From the NCBI RefSeq assembly GCF_014640635.1, contig NZ_BMHI01000001.1, forward strand, positions 248,001 to 312,000: DNA of 64,000 bases. The letters run 5' to 3'. Source of the stretch: Flexivirga endophytica (lineage in GTDB: Bacteria; Actinomycetota; Actinomycetes; Actinomycetales; Dermatophilaceae). Every line of letters begins with the position of its first letter. The first letter of the stretch is position 1. This document shows positions 16,175 through 24,134 of the stretch, piece by piece. The notes below the pieces were generated by a model, which had not been told where the DNA came from, did no database searches, and was given only the letters and a program-made list of their open reading frames with translations. The translations under genes were made by a program, and so were the position numbers.

Positions 16175-16188
16175 CGAGTACGTACTCG
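16175..16188. promoter_or_regulatory. Perfect 14-bp palindrome upstream of murI
   Basis: CGAGTACGTACTCG reads identically on both strands and lies 22 bp upstream of the chosen murI GTG, with a partially related GAGTTCGACTC dyad at 16157-16167. The spacing suits a repressor operator overlapping the promoter. No cognate regulator is evident nearby. Confidence 0.45.
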
Positions 16189-16210
16189 AGAACGCCTTAG
16201 GCTGGAAAGC

Positions 16211-17116
16211 GTGTCCGATACGCCGATTCGTTCCTCATCGTCGACCAGGCCCGCGCCTGATGAGGCGTCCTCCGGCCGCGCTCACGCACCGATCGGGATC
16301 TTCGACAGCGGGTATGGCGGTCTGACCGTCGCCCGTGCGGTGCTCGATCAGTTGCCGCACGAGTCGATCGCCTACCTCGGCGACACCGCCCGGGCGCCAT
16401 ACGGACCACGACCGATCGGTGAGGTGCGTGCGCTCGCGCTGGAGTGTCTCGACCGGCTCGTCGACCACGGCGTCAAGGCGCTGGTGATCGCCTGCAACAC
16501 GGCGTCGGCGGCCGTGTTGCACGACGCCCGTGAGCGGTATGACGTCCCACTCGTCGAGGTCATCCGTCCTGCTGTCCGGCGTGCCGTGCGTGCGACCACC
16601 AACGGTCGGGTCGGTGTCATCTCCACCCGAGGCACCTACCAGTCGCGGGCCTATCCGGACGCGTTCACCGCAGCGCCCGATCTGCATGTCGCGAGTGTGC
16701 CGTGCCCGCGTTTCGTGGAGTTCGTCGAGGCCGGCGTCACCGGTGGCCCGGAGCTGCTGGAGTGCGCGCGGTCCTATCTGCAGCCGCTGAAGCAGGACGA
16801 TGTGGACACGCTGGTGCTGGGTTGCACGCACTACCCGTTGCTGACCGGCGTCATCTCCTACGTCATGGGCGAGGGCGTCACCCTGGTGTCGTCCGCGGAG
16901 GAGACCGCCAAGGACCTCTACCGGGTGCTGGCCGACGCGGACCTGCTCCGTGCGGACACCGACGACACCCCGGGGCATTCGTTCACCACGACGGGTGACC
17001 CGGACGAATTCCGAAGACTCGCAAAGCGATTCCTCGGTCTTGGGCCGGAGTTCGACCACGTCTTCACCGGCAATTTCCGGCACGGAAGTTCTTCACGACA
17101 AGGACAGGAAGCATGA
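16211..17116 (+). CDS. murI: Glutamate racemase
   Basis: Interconverts L- and D-glutamate for peptidoglycan. 301 aa from the GTG at 16211 (GGAAAG upstream); an earlier TTG in the same frame would add 15 unconserved residues. Motifs: [28 protein letters not shown], first catalytic Cys in [11 protein letters not shown], second in [13 protein letters not shown]. An unusual ~35-residue Ser-rich N-terminal extension precedes the core. First gene of the actinobacterial group murI, MBL hydrolase, rph, rdgB. Confidence 0.95.
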   Translation: MSDTPIRSSSSTRPAPDEASSGRAHAPIGIFDSGYGGLTVARAVLDQLPHESIAYLGDTARAPYGPRPIGEVRALALECLDRLVDHGVKALVIACNTASAAVLHDARERYDVPLVEVIRPAVRRAVRATTNGRVGVISTRGTYQSRAYPDAFTAAPDLHVASVPCPRFVEFVEAGVTGGPELLECARSYLQPLKQDDVDTLVLGCTHYPLLTGVISYVMGEGVTLVSSAEETAKDLYRVLADADLLRADTDDTPGHSFTTTGDPDEFRRLAKRFLGLGPEFDHVFTGNFRHGSSSRQGQEA

Positions 17117-17195
17117 GAGCCGCCGCGTTGCAGGGAGCTTGCGACCTGCGACGCAGACGGATCTCAGGCCTCATGGTGCAGCAGAAGGAAGTCTC

Positions 17196-17978
17196 ATGAA
17201 GCTGACGATCGTGGGCTGTGCCGGGTCGTTCGCCGGACCGGATTCGCCCGCTTCCTCCTATCTGTTGCAGGCGCAGCACGAGGGCCGGACCTGGAACCTC
17301 GTGCTGGATCTGGGCAACGGCGCACTGGGTTCTCTGCAGCGGTTCATCGACCCGTTGGCCATCGACGCCATCGTGCTGTCCCACCTGCACCCCGATCACT
17401 GCGCGGACCTGTCCGGGCTGCACGTCGTCCTGCGCTACCACCCCGTGCACCCACAGACCGTCACCGTGCCGGTGTGGGGTCCGGTCGGCACCGACCTGCG
17501 CGTCGCCCGCGCCGCCGGTGTCACCGATGAGGAAGCCACCCAACCGGCGCTGCTGAAGCCGGAGTTCGACTTCCGCGAGCTCGCCGACCTGACGTCGTTC
17601 ACGGTCGGGCCGTTCACCGTGACTGCACACCGCGTGAACCACCCGGTCGAGGCGTTCGGCCTGCGGGTCGAGGCCGATGGCAAGGTGCTGGCCTACACCG
17701 GCGACACCGACAGCACGCCCGCGTTGACCCCGTTGCTCACCGGCGCCGACCTGGCGCTCGCGGACTCGGCGTTCTGCGACGAGACCGACGACGCCGAAGG
17801 CATCCACCTGTCCGGCCGGCGTGCAGCCGAAGCCGCCGTCACCGCCGGTGGTGTGCGGCGGCTGATGCTCACACACATCCCGGCGTGGCACGACCGTGAG
17901 GTATGCCGCAACCAGGCCGCCGCAGTGTGGCCCGGAGACGTGGAGCTCGCCGAGCCGTTCGCGTCATACGACGTTTGA
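17196..17978 (+). CDS. MBL-fold metallo-hydrolase (Rv1339-like)
   Basis: 260 aa; ATG preceded by AGAAGGAAG. Metal-binding HxHxDH motif appears as LSHLHPDHC near residue 63; later ligands are in HRVNHPVEAFGL, YTGDTDSTPAL and LMLTHIPAWHD. The N-terminus MKLTIVGCAGSFAGPDSPAS is typical of the actinobacterial proteins located between murI and rph. Mycobacterial Rv1339, in the same position, has been reported as an atypical cyclic-AMP phosphodiesterase, so a nucleotide phosphodiesterase role is plausible, but RNase Z-like activity cannot be excluded. rph, normally next, is displaced by ~4.7 kb of inserted genes. Confidence 0.88.
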   Translation: MKLTIVGCAGSFAGPDSPASSYLLQAQHEGRTWNLVLDLGNGALGSLQRFIDPLAIDAIVLSHLHPDHCADLSGLHVVLRYHPVHPQTVTVPVWGPVGTDLRVARAAGVTDEEATQPALLKPEFDFRELADLTSFTVGPFTVTAHRVNHPVEAFGLRVEADGKVLAYTGDTDSTPALTPLLTGADLALADSAFCDETDDAEGIHLSGRRAAEAAVTAGGVRRLMLTHIPAWHDREVCRNQAAAVWPGDVELAEPFASYDV

Positions 17979-18013
17979 AGGAAGCGGCGTCGGTGGAGGC
18001 CCTTGGACCCCTG

Positions 18014-18379
18014 TCAGAAGTCGCAGGCTCCGTTCAAGTCGGCGTATGACGCGATGACCGCGGCCTCCGCACGCAGGCGCTCCGCACTGTCCGGGGCGGC
18101 CGCTACGCACTCGTCCGCGGCGGCGTGACGCTCGTCCACCTCGCTCCGCATGATGTCCCGCAGTTGCGTAGGGGTGAGTTCGCGGCGAGCGGTCTCCGTC
18201 GTGCCGACACCGACAGAGGCGTCCTCGATCGCGCCGGCACTGGCGGCGGTCGGCACCGACTCCGCGTTGTCGATCGCGGACAGCGCCGAGCGCAACGCTG
18301 ACATCGCAGTCCGATCACGTTGCCGCAGAGCGGTTTTCAGGTCGTCGCGCAGGAGGTCTCGCAGCTCGGTCGCATTCAT
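18014..18379 (-). CDS. YqeY/GatB-domain-like protein
   Basis: 121 aa starting MNATELRDLLRDDLKTALRQ, the characteristic start of YqeY/GatB-tail proteins, with RDRTAMSALRSALSAIDNAE next. The C-terminal part (LRDIMRSEVDERHAAADE; AVIASYADLN) is related but shorter than usual. The YqeY domain is thought to bind tRNA as an appended aminoacyl-tRNA amidotransferase domain; here it is free-standing. The ATG overlaps the stop of the zinc-ribbon gene (ATGA, 18376-18379), so it is translationally coupled to it. Confidence 0.75.
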   Translation of the reverse strand: MNATELRDLLRDDLKTALRQRDRTAMSALRSALSAIDNAESVPTAASAGAIEDASVGVGTTETARRELTPTQLRDIMRSEVDERHAAADECVAAAPDSAERLRAEAAVIASYADLNGACDF

Positions 18380-19590
18380 CGGGTCATCTTGACAGCCAGC
18401 ACAACGATCGCGACAACGATTATCGCCAGCAGCACCGCGAACGCGATCTTGACCTTGCTCCACGGCCGGCGTCCCTGGACCTCTCCGGTGACGCCGTTGA
18501 TGAAGACCTGGAACGGCTTGCCCTCGAAAGTCACTGTCATCAACCACACGGGCAGCAACAGCTGGGCGAAGGTCAGGGCGTTGAAGCTGGTGCGGACCTG
18601 GTCGATCTGCTGCTCGTCGCCACCGATGTCCCGACGGATGGTCGAGCGGATGACGTTGTCCATCTGACCTCTCGCGCCGTGCTCGAATCGCTGCTGCGCG
18701 TCCTCGTCGTAGGTGCGGCTGAGGTGGCCGGCTACATACTGCGGGGAGTAGGGCTGCGCCGACGGAATCGGCCACGGCTCGAGCTCGACGACCTTCTTGT
18801 GATCCAGACCGGTGTTGGCCGGCTCGAGAACGTCCCGGAAGTCGTTGCCGACACGGCCGGAGGTGGGCCACCATCGCGTGCGCGTCTCCGTATGCCGGTC
18901 CTCGCCGCTGCCGACCGTCACGGTGTAGTGATCACCGCGTTGGCCGGTGTAGTCGGTGACGGTCTGGGCGTCATACGTGAAGTAGCTCAGGTAGATGCTG
19001 GTGAACGACCCGAGCTCGCGGTAGGTCTTGAACTCGCGCGGCGCGAACCACCGGCTGTTGATCCACTCGAGGATCTTGGTGTGTGCGGTGTCCTGATCGA
19101 TCTGGAACGGGAGCACGCCGTCCACGGGGAGACGCTCGGGTGCCTTCTGTAGGTCGTTGCGCTGGATGGGTGTCGCGCAGTAAGGGCATTTGGTGGCGGT
19201 CAGCGTTCCCTCGAATGACGTTGTGCCACCGCAGTTCTGGCAGACGACTTCGCGCGTCAGCGATTGCGGTCCACCCCGCTCGCCGGCCCGGACGCGCTCC
19301 GCGAGTTGCTGCATGGCCTGCCCGAGATCGCGTTTGGTGACGGTGCCCCGGGGTGCGCTGAGCGCCTCGTGGTGTCCGCACGAGCGGCACACCAGCTCAT
19401 GGTGACCGGGGTGATAGAAGAGGTTGGCGCCGCACTGCGGACACGGGTAGGTGCGGGTTTCCTCCGACACCTGGAACTGCGCCGGGTCCTGCAGGGCACC
19501 CGGATCGGGCAGCGGCGCCGGTTGCGGGAGAGGGGGCGGCTGCGGCAGGTTGACAGGTTGTGGCAGCGGCGGCAGCCGGTCGTCGGTCAT
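18376..19590 (-). CDS. Zinc-ribbon membrane protein (partner of SPFH protein)
   Basis: 404 aa. The N-terminal ~40 residues are a Pro-rich tail (LPQPVNLPQPPPLPQP). Two zinc ribbons follow: YPCPQCGANLFYHPGHHELV with CRSCG, and VVCQNCGG...KCPYCATP. A middle domain of ~230 residues (FKTYRELGSFTSIYLSYFTY) precedes a C-terminal helix IAFAVLLAIIVVAIVVLAV anchored in the membrane. Proteins of this type occur beside SPFH-domain genes (as in the Bacillus ydjG-ydjI neighbourhood), where they are suspected to act in membrane stress. Here the SPFH gene lies 4 bp upstream on the same strand. The start at 19590 leaves only that 4-bp gap. Confidence 0.8.
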   Translation of the reverse strand: MTDDRLPPLPQPVNLPQPPPLPQPAPLPDPGALQDPAQFQVSEETRTYPCPQCGANLFYHPGHHELVCRSCGHHEALSAPRGTVTKRDLGQAMQQLAERVRAGERGGPQSLTREVVCQNCGGTTSFEGTLTATKCPYCATPIQRNDLQKAPERLPVDGVLPFQIDQDTAHTKILEWINSRWFAPREFKTYRELGSFTSIYLSYFTYDAQTVTDYTGQRGDHYTVTVGSGEDRHTETRTRWWPTSGRVGNDFRDVLEPANTGLDHKKVVELEPWPIPSAQPYSPQYVAGHLSRTYDEDAQQRFEHGARGQMDNVIRSTIRRDIGGDEQQIDQVRTSFNALTFAQLLLPVWLMTVTFEGKPFQVFINGVTGEVQGRRPWSKVKIAFAVLLAIIVVAIVVLAVKMTR

Positions 19591-19594
19591 CGCG

Positions 19595-20753
19595 TCATTC
19601 GGCCGGCGGGGCGGGTGGCGTTGCCGGCGGAGCGGTCGGCGGCAACGGTGGCGGGGTGGGGGCGAACAGTGGCGCGAGCTCGGGCACCTTGCCGGCGGCG
19701 GCCCAGGCCGGCATACCGGCCGCCCACACCAGCGACTGTGGCGCCACTTGGCCCGACTCACGCAGCTGATCGACGGTGAACGGCCCCTGCTGCTGACCGT
19801 TGACCGCCAGATAGAAGGTCTTGCCGCCGGGCAGCGGCGGGGGAGTGCCGGCCGGTGCGCCGCCGAGCGAGCCGGCGGTCTGGCCGGCCATCTGGGCGCC
19901 CATCGCCGCACCCATGCCGGCGGCCATCATCTGGCCCATGGCGCCGCCACCCGGATTGCCGGCCGCGGTCGTCATGGCTTCGGCGGCCATCGCCTGCTGG
20001 TAGCGCTGCATGTCGCCGAGGTTGCCGGTCCAGCCGGAAGCCTCGACACCCTTGGCGACGCCGCGGGTCATCGCGTTGGTGATCTCGTCCGGCAGCGAGA
20101 TGTTCATGGTGATCGAGTCGATGCCCAGGCCGTATTCGTCGTCGACGCGCTCGGCGACGAAGTCGCGCAGCTTGCCGGACAACTCGACCTGCTTGCCCTG
20201 CAGGTCGATGACGCCGAGTTTGGTCTCCATGATCATGTCGGAGAACGCGAGGGTGATGACCCGGCGCAGCAGTTCACCGATCTCGTCGATGTCGACGCGG
20301 CTGTCGGTGCCGATGACCTCCCGCAGGAAGATCGTGCGGGTCGACCACCCGCACGATGCACAGGCCATTGGCCCGCAGCTGCACCATCTTGAAATCGGGA
20401 TCCCGCACGGTCACGGGATTGGCTGTGCCCCAACGGAAATCGGTCACCGGACGGGTGTTGATGAAGTAGACCTCGCTGCGGAACGGGCTGTTGAAGCCGT
20501 GCTGCCAGCCCTGCATGGTCGCCAGCAGCGGGAGGTTCTCGGTGGTGAGCTCGTACATACCAGGGCCGAACCGGTCGGCCAGCTTGCCGGTGTGGACGAA
20601 GACGGCTTCCTGTCCCTCGCGGACGATCAGCTTCGCGCCGTTCTTGATCTCGTTGTTGTAGCGCGGGAAGCGCCACGCCAGTGCCGAGTGTGAGTCGTCG
20701 ATCCACTCGATGATGTCGACGAGTTCGCCCCTGAGCTTGTCCATGAGTCCCAT
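19595..20753 (-). pseudogene. SPFH-domain protein with C-terminal GYF_2 domain, frameshifted
   Basis: YdjI-like SPFH protein. Part 1, from ATG at 20753, runs MGLMDKLRGELVDIIEW...; the matching continuation (TIFLREVIGTDSRVDIDEI onward) is in another frame. One extra base at about 20336 separates them; removing it restores VVDPTIFLREV and a 385-aa protein. The C-terminus has a Gly/Met-rich linker, a Pro-rich stretch and a GYF_2-type domain (FYLAVNGQQQGPFTVDQLRE). The extra base lies in a perfect 10-bp inverted repeat (20331-20340 with 20348-20357), pointing to a template-switch mutation or a sequencing artefact. If real, the gene yields only a truncated SPFH domain. Confidence 0.8.
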
Positions 20754-20763
20754 GACGGACAGC

Positions 20764-22029
20764 TTAGGTATGGCGCGCGTCCGCCGCAGCGACGACGGCG
20801 GGATCCGGCCCGGTCTCCGGCTCCGGATCAGTTCGTCGCAGATCGCGGCTGCTTCGCCAGGCAAGTGGTGCGAGCGCGCAGCAGGCGAGGACCGGTGCAC
20901 AGCCGAGCAGCACCGGCTTGATCCCGAAGTAGGCTGCGAGCGGCCCGGCGAGGGCGCTGCCGAGCGGCATACCGACGAACGAGACGAGCATGTCCCAGGA
21001 GGCCACTCGGGCGAGCAGATGGTGCGGAACGTGATCCTGGATCGCGGTCTCCCACATCACGCTGAAGAACATCAGCCCGGCATACCCGATGAGGCCGGTG
21101 ACGATCACGGTGTCGAGCCGACCGGGCCAGACGTAGCCCGCTGCCCACAGCGGCATGAGTGCGCAGGTGAGCCAGCCGATGCGCAACGGATATTTGGGGC
21201 TCACCCGGAAGGCGATGGCGCTGCCGATCAGGCCGCCCGCACCCTCTGCGGCCGCGATGAAGCCGAACGCGTGCGCGCCGCCGAGGTCGCGCAACGCGAT
21301 GACCTGAACCAGCACGAGGAGGACGCCGTTCGCGACGTGATAGACCCCGGCTGCGACGACGCCGACGAACAACCAGTCGCGTTCGCGCATCGCCCGCCAG
21401 CCGGTGCGCAGGTCGGTGACGAAGCTATCCCGATCGTCACCGCGTATGACGACCGCGCGCACCCGCCATACAGTTGCACACGAGGCGAGGTAGGTCGCGG
21501 CGTTGATGAAGAAGCCCGTTGGGGCGCCGGCGAATCCGACGATGATGCCGGCGAGTGCGGGACCGACGATCAAGCTGACACCCTGGAGCACGCTCAGCAC
21601 GGCGTTCCCGCGCTGGCGCTGGTCGACGCGCACCAGGGTGGGCTTCAGGGACTGCATTGCCGGCTGGAAGAAGGCCCCCGCGGCTCCGGCGACCACGGTC
21701 AGCGGCGCGAGCATCGCGAACGACGCGAACCCGGTCGCGAAGACCAGCCCGGTGAGGGCGGCGACGACCGCGCGCACCAGGTCCGACCAGATCATCACCG
21801 AGCGCGGCGAGAGCCGATCGCTCCACACGCCGCCGGCGAGCGTGAAGATGGTGCGGCTGACCATGAGCACGGCCATGAGGGAGCCGAGCTCGCCCACCGA
21901 TCCGCCGTGCAACAGGATGCCGACGGAGAGCGCGATCGGCTGGAATGCGTTGCCCAGCCACGACAGGCCCTGGCCTGCGGCGACCAGCCGGAAGTCGCTG
22001 GGGAGCCGATGAGTGTTGCCCGAGGTCAT
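20764..22029 (-). CDS. MFS transporter, drug-efflux type
   Basis: 421 aa, about 12 hydrophobic segments, resembling MFS_3/enterobactin-exporter (EntS)-like permeases. Starts MTSGNTHRLPSDFRLVAAGQGLSWLG; a loop signature follows TM2/3 (GVWSDRLSPRSVMIWSDLVR), as in MFS motif A. The C-terminal 35 residues are hydrophilic. It is transcribed divergently from a MarR-family gene, with two inverted repeats in the 70-bp gap, so repression by that MarR protein and induction by a pump substrate are likely. Substrate unknown. Confidence 0.88.
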   Translation of the reverse strand: MTSGNTHRLPSDFRLVAAGQGLSWLGNAFQPIALSVGILLHGGSVGELGSLMAVLMVSRTIFTLAGGVWSDRLSPRSVMIWSDLVRAVVAALTGLVFATGFASFAMLAPLTVVAGAAGAFFQPAMQSLKPTLVRVDQRQRGNAVLSVLQGVSLIVGPALAGIIVGFAGAPTGFFINAATYLASCATVWRVRAVVIRGDDRDSFVTDLRTGWRAMRERDWLFVGVVAAGVYHVANGVLLVLVQVIALRDLGGAHAFGFIAAAEGAGGLIGSAIAFRVSPKYPLRIGWLTCALMPLWAAGYVWPGRLDTVIVTGLIGYAGLMFFSVMWETAIQDHVPHHLLARVASWDMLVSFVGMPLGSALAGPLAAYFGIKPVLLGCAPVLACCALAPLAWRSSRDLRRTDPEPETGPDPAVVAAADARHT

Positions 22030-22049
22030 GGATTCAAGAATAGTTCGGT

Positions 22050-22083
22050 GACGAACTGTTCGTCAACGAATTATATGTTGACG
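22050..22083. promoter_or_regulatory. MarR operator region between MFS and MarR genes
   Basis: Two perfect inverted repeats overlap: GACGAAC-T-GTTCGTC (22050-22064) and CGTCAAC (22061-22067) with GTTGACG (22077-22083). The segment is clearly A/T-richer than its surroundings and lies between the divergent start codons at 22029 and 22100. Probable operators for the MarR-family protein on both promoters. Confidence 0.65.
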
Positions 22084-22099
22084 TACTAACCTCGGGGGT

Positions 22100-22603
22100 A
22101 TGACGAAGGGCCAGGACTCGATCGACCTGCACGTGGCGCGCTGGGCTGCGCTGTGGGAGGGCAACCCGGCCTTCGACGGTGAGATCGAAGGTGCGATGAC
22201 CCGCATGCAGTTCATCCTGCGGGCGAAGAATCGGCGCGATGCGGCAGCGTTCGCCGGGCAGGACTTCACGATGGAGGACTACGACACCCTGCATCATCTG
22301 ATGGTGCAGCCCTATCCCACGGAGGCGACGCCGACGCAGCTGGCCGAGGCCGTGGGCGTCACCAAGGCGTCGATGACAGGTCGGCTGGATCGGCTGGAGC
22401 GGTCGGGGATGATCACTCGTGAGACCGACAGCGCGAACCGGCGCCGGGTGCTCGTCCGGCCGACGCGGGCGGGGCGCGAAGCGTGGGACAAGTACGTGCA
22501 CGCCGGGATGCGCCGTGAGCAGGAGGTGCTCGGAGCGCTGAGTGCCAAGGAGTTGGTGGCGTTGAATGCATTGCTGCGCAAGGCGATTCTCGGCCTCGAG
22601 TGA
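22100..22603 (+). CDS. MarR-family transcriptional regulator
   Basis: 167 aa. Winged helix with recognition region TPTQLAEAVGVTKASMTGRL and wing ITRETDSANRRRVLVRPT. Long N-terminal helix region (LHVARWAALWEGNPAF) and C-terminal dimerisation helices. Divergent from the MFS pump gene, with two dyads between them, so it most likely represses itself and the pump. The gene is followed by palindromic element C, which may end the transcript. Confidence 0.9.
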   Translation: MTKGQDSIDLHVARWAALWEGNPAFDGEIEGAMTRMQFILRAKNRRDAAAFAGQDFTMEDYDTLHHLMVQPYPTEATPTQLAEAVGVTKASMTGRLDRLERSGMITRETDSANRRRVLVRPTRAGREAWDKYVHAGMRREQEVLGALSAKELVALNALLRKAILGLE

Positions 22604-22617
22604 TCCGAGCCGTCCAC

Positions 22618-22706
22618 TGATCGAGCGGCATACCCCTGCATTGAGGGGCATATCGATTCCGCCCGATTCAATATGCCGCTCAATCACAAGGTATGCCGGT
22701 CAATCA
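22618..22706. repeat. Nested palindromic repeat element, copy C
   Basis: Outer arms TGATCGAGCGGCATACC (22618-22634) and GGTATGCCGGTCAATCA (22690-22706) differ at two positions; inner arms ATTGAGGGGCATATCGATTC (22640-22659) and GATTCAATATGCCGCTCAAT (22665-22684) enclose a short centre. The layout, two units per side, equals copies A (13217) and B (48363), with a diverged unit (ATTGAGCGGCATA instead of CGAGAGGACAGGC). It lies between the MarR gene and rph, 33 bp before the rph ATG. Confidence 0.7.
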
Positions 22707-22738
22707 GACGGGAGGGGCGTCCTCCTACGCTGGCACGC

Positions 22739-23497
22739 ATGACTGATCACGTGACCCGCCATGACGGCCGAGCCCCCGACCAACTGCGCGACGTGCGCAT
22801 CACCCGCAACTGGCTCGACCACGCCGAGGGCAGCGTGTTGGTGGAGTTCGGCAAGACCCGCGTGCTCGTAGCGGCATCGTTCACCGCCGGCGTCCCGCGC
22901 TGGCTGGCCGGACAGGGGACCGGCTGGGTCACCGCCGAGTACGAGATGCTGCCGCGCTCGACCAACACCCGCTCCAGCCGTGAGTCGCGCAAGGGCAAGG
23001 TCGGCGGACGCACGCATGAGATCTCGCGGCTGATCGGTCGTTCGCTGCGCGCCGTCATCGACACCAAGGCACTGGGCGAGAACACCATCGTGCTCGACTG
23101 CGACGTGCTGCAGGCCGACGGCGGCACCCGCACCGCGTCCATCACCGGTGCGTATGTCGCGCTGGTCGACGCCGTGGCCGACGCGCGCGAGCGTGGCCTG
23201 ATCGCGGCGAAGGCACAGCCGCTGACCGGTTCCATCGCCGCGGTGAGCGTCGGCATCGTCAAGGGTCAGCCGGTCCTGGACCTGGACTACCCGGAGGACT
23301 CGACCGCCGAGACCGACATGAATGTCGTCATGACCGGCGAGGGCGGTTTCGTCGAGGTGCAGGGCACCGCGGAGGGCGCGCCCTTCGACCGGAACGAGCT
23401 CGATGCGTTGCTCGCCCTGGCCGAGAAGGGGATCGGCGATCTGACGGCACTGCAGCAGGAGGCCCTCGAGGCTCCCGCTCGGGAGCGCGCGAAGTGA
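22739..23497 (+). CDS. rph: Ribonuclease PH
   Basis: Phosphorolytic 3'-5' exonuclease trimming tRNA 3' ends. 252 aa from the ATG at 22739; the upstream in-frame codons come from palindromic element C and are not homologous. Motifs: [36 protein letters not shown], the RNA-binding loop [54 protein letters not shown] and [19 protein letters not shown]. The stop overlaps the rdgB start (GTGA), a conserved actinobacterial pair. Confidence 0.97.
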   Translation: MTDHVTRHDGRAPDQLRDVRITRNWLDHAEGSVLVEFGKTRVLVAASFTAGVPRWLAGQGTGWVTAEYEMLPRSTNTRSSRESRKGKVGGRTHEISRLIGRSLRAVIDTKALGENTIVLDCDVLQADGGTRTASITGAYVALVDAVADARERGLIAAKAQPLTGSIAAVSVGIVKGQPVLDLDYPEDSTAETDMNVVMTGEGGFVEVQGTAEGAPFDRNELDALLALAEKGIGDLTALQQEALEAPARERAK

Positions 23498-24102
23498 CCA
23501 AGCTCGTCCTCGCGACGCGCAACGAGGGCAAGCTGCGCGAGATGCGCCAGCTGGTCGCGGAGGTGCCCGCGCTGTCCGATGTCGAGGTCGTCTCCGTGGC
23601 GACCTTCGACGGCGTCGACGACGTCGTGGAGACGGGCGTGACTTTCCTGGAGAACTCCTCGTTGAAGGCTCATGCGGTCGCGAAAGCCACGGGACTGCCT
23701 GCGATCGCAGATGACTCGGGACTCGCGGTCGACGTGCTCGGCGGCTGCCCGGGTGTCTTCTCGGCCCGCTGGTCCGGCACTCACGGCGCCGACCAGGCGA
23801 ACATCGACCTGCTGCTGGCGCAGACCGGCGACGTGCCGGCCGAGAAGCTGACGGCACGGTTCGTGTGTTGTGTGGTGCTTGCGCTTCCCGACGGCACGGA
23901 ACGTTCGCGCATCGGTGAGCTGCCCGGCCTGATCACGCGGAACCAGCGCGGGGACAACGGGTTCGGCTACGACCCGATCTTCGAGTTGCCCGATGGGCGT
24001 TCCCTGGCCGAACTCGGCGCGGAGGAGAAGAACTCGATCTCACACCGTGGCAACGCGCTGCGCGCGCTGCGGCAGGACATTACGGAGTTGTTAGGACAAT
24101 AG
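23494..24102 (+). CDS. rdgB: Non-canonical purine NTP pyrophosphatase (RdgB/HAM1)
   Basis: Hydrolyses dITP, ITP and XTP to monophosphates, preventing their incorporation. 202 aa, GTG start overlapping the rph stop. Motifs: [18 protein letters not shown] at the N-terminus, [60 protein letters not shown], and [15 protein letters not shown]. Fourth member of the murI, MBL hydrolase, rph, rdgB group. Confidence 0.96.
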   Translation: MTKLVLATRNEGKLREMRQLVAEVPALSDVEVVSVATFDGVDDVVETGVTFLENSSLKAHAVAKATGLPAIADDSGLAVDVLGGCPGVFSARWSGTHGADQANIDLLLAQTGDVPAEKLTARFVCCVVLALPDGTERSRIGELPGLITRNQRGDNGFGYDPIFELPDGRSLAELGAEEKNSISHRGNALRALRQDITELLGQ

Positions 24103-24134
24103 GCCGTCCGCGGCGCCGGTGCGACGATGGAGAC

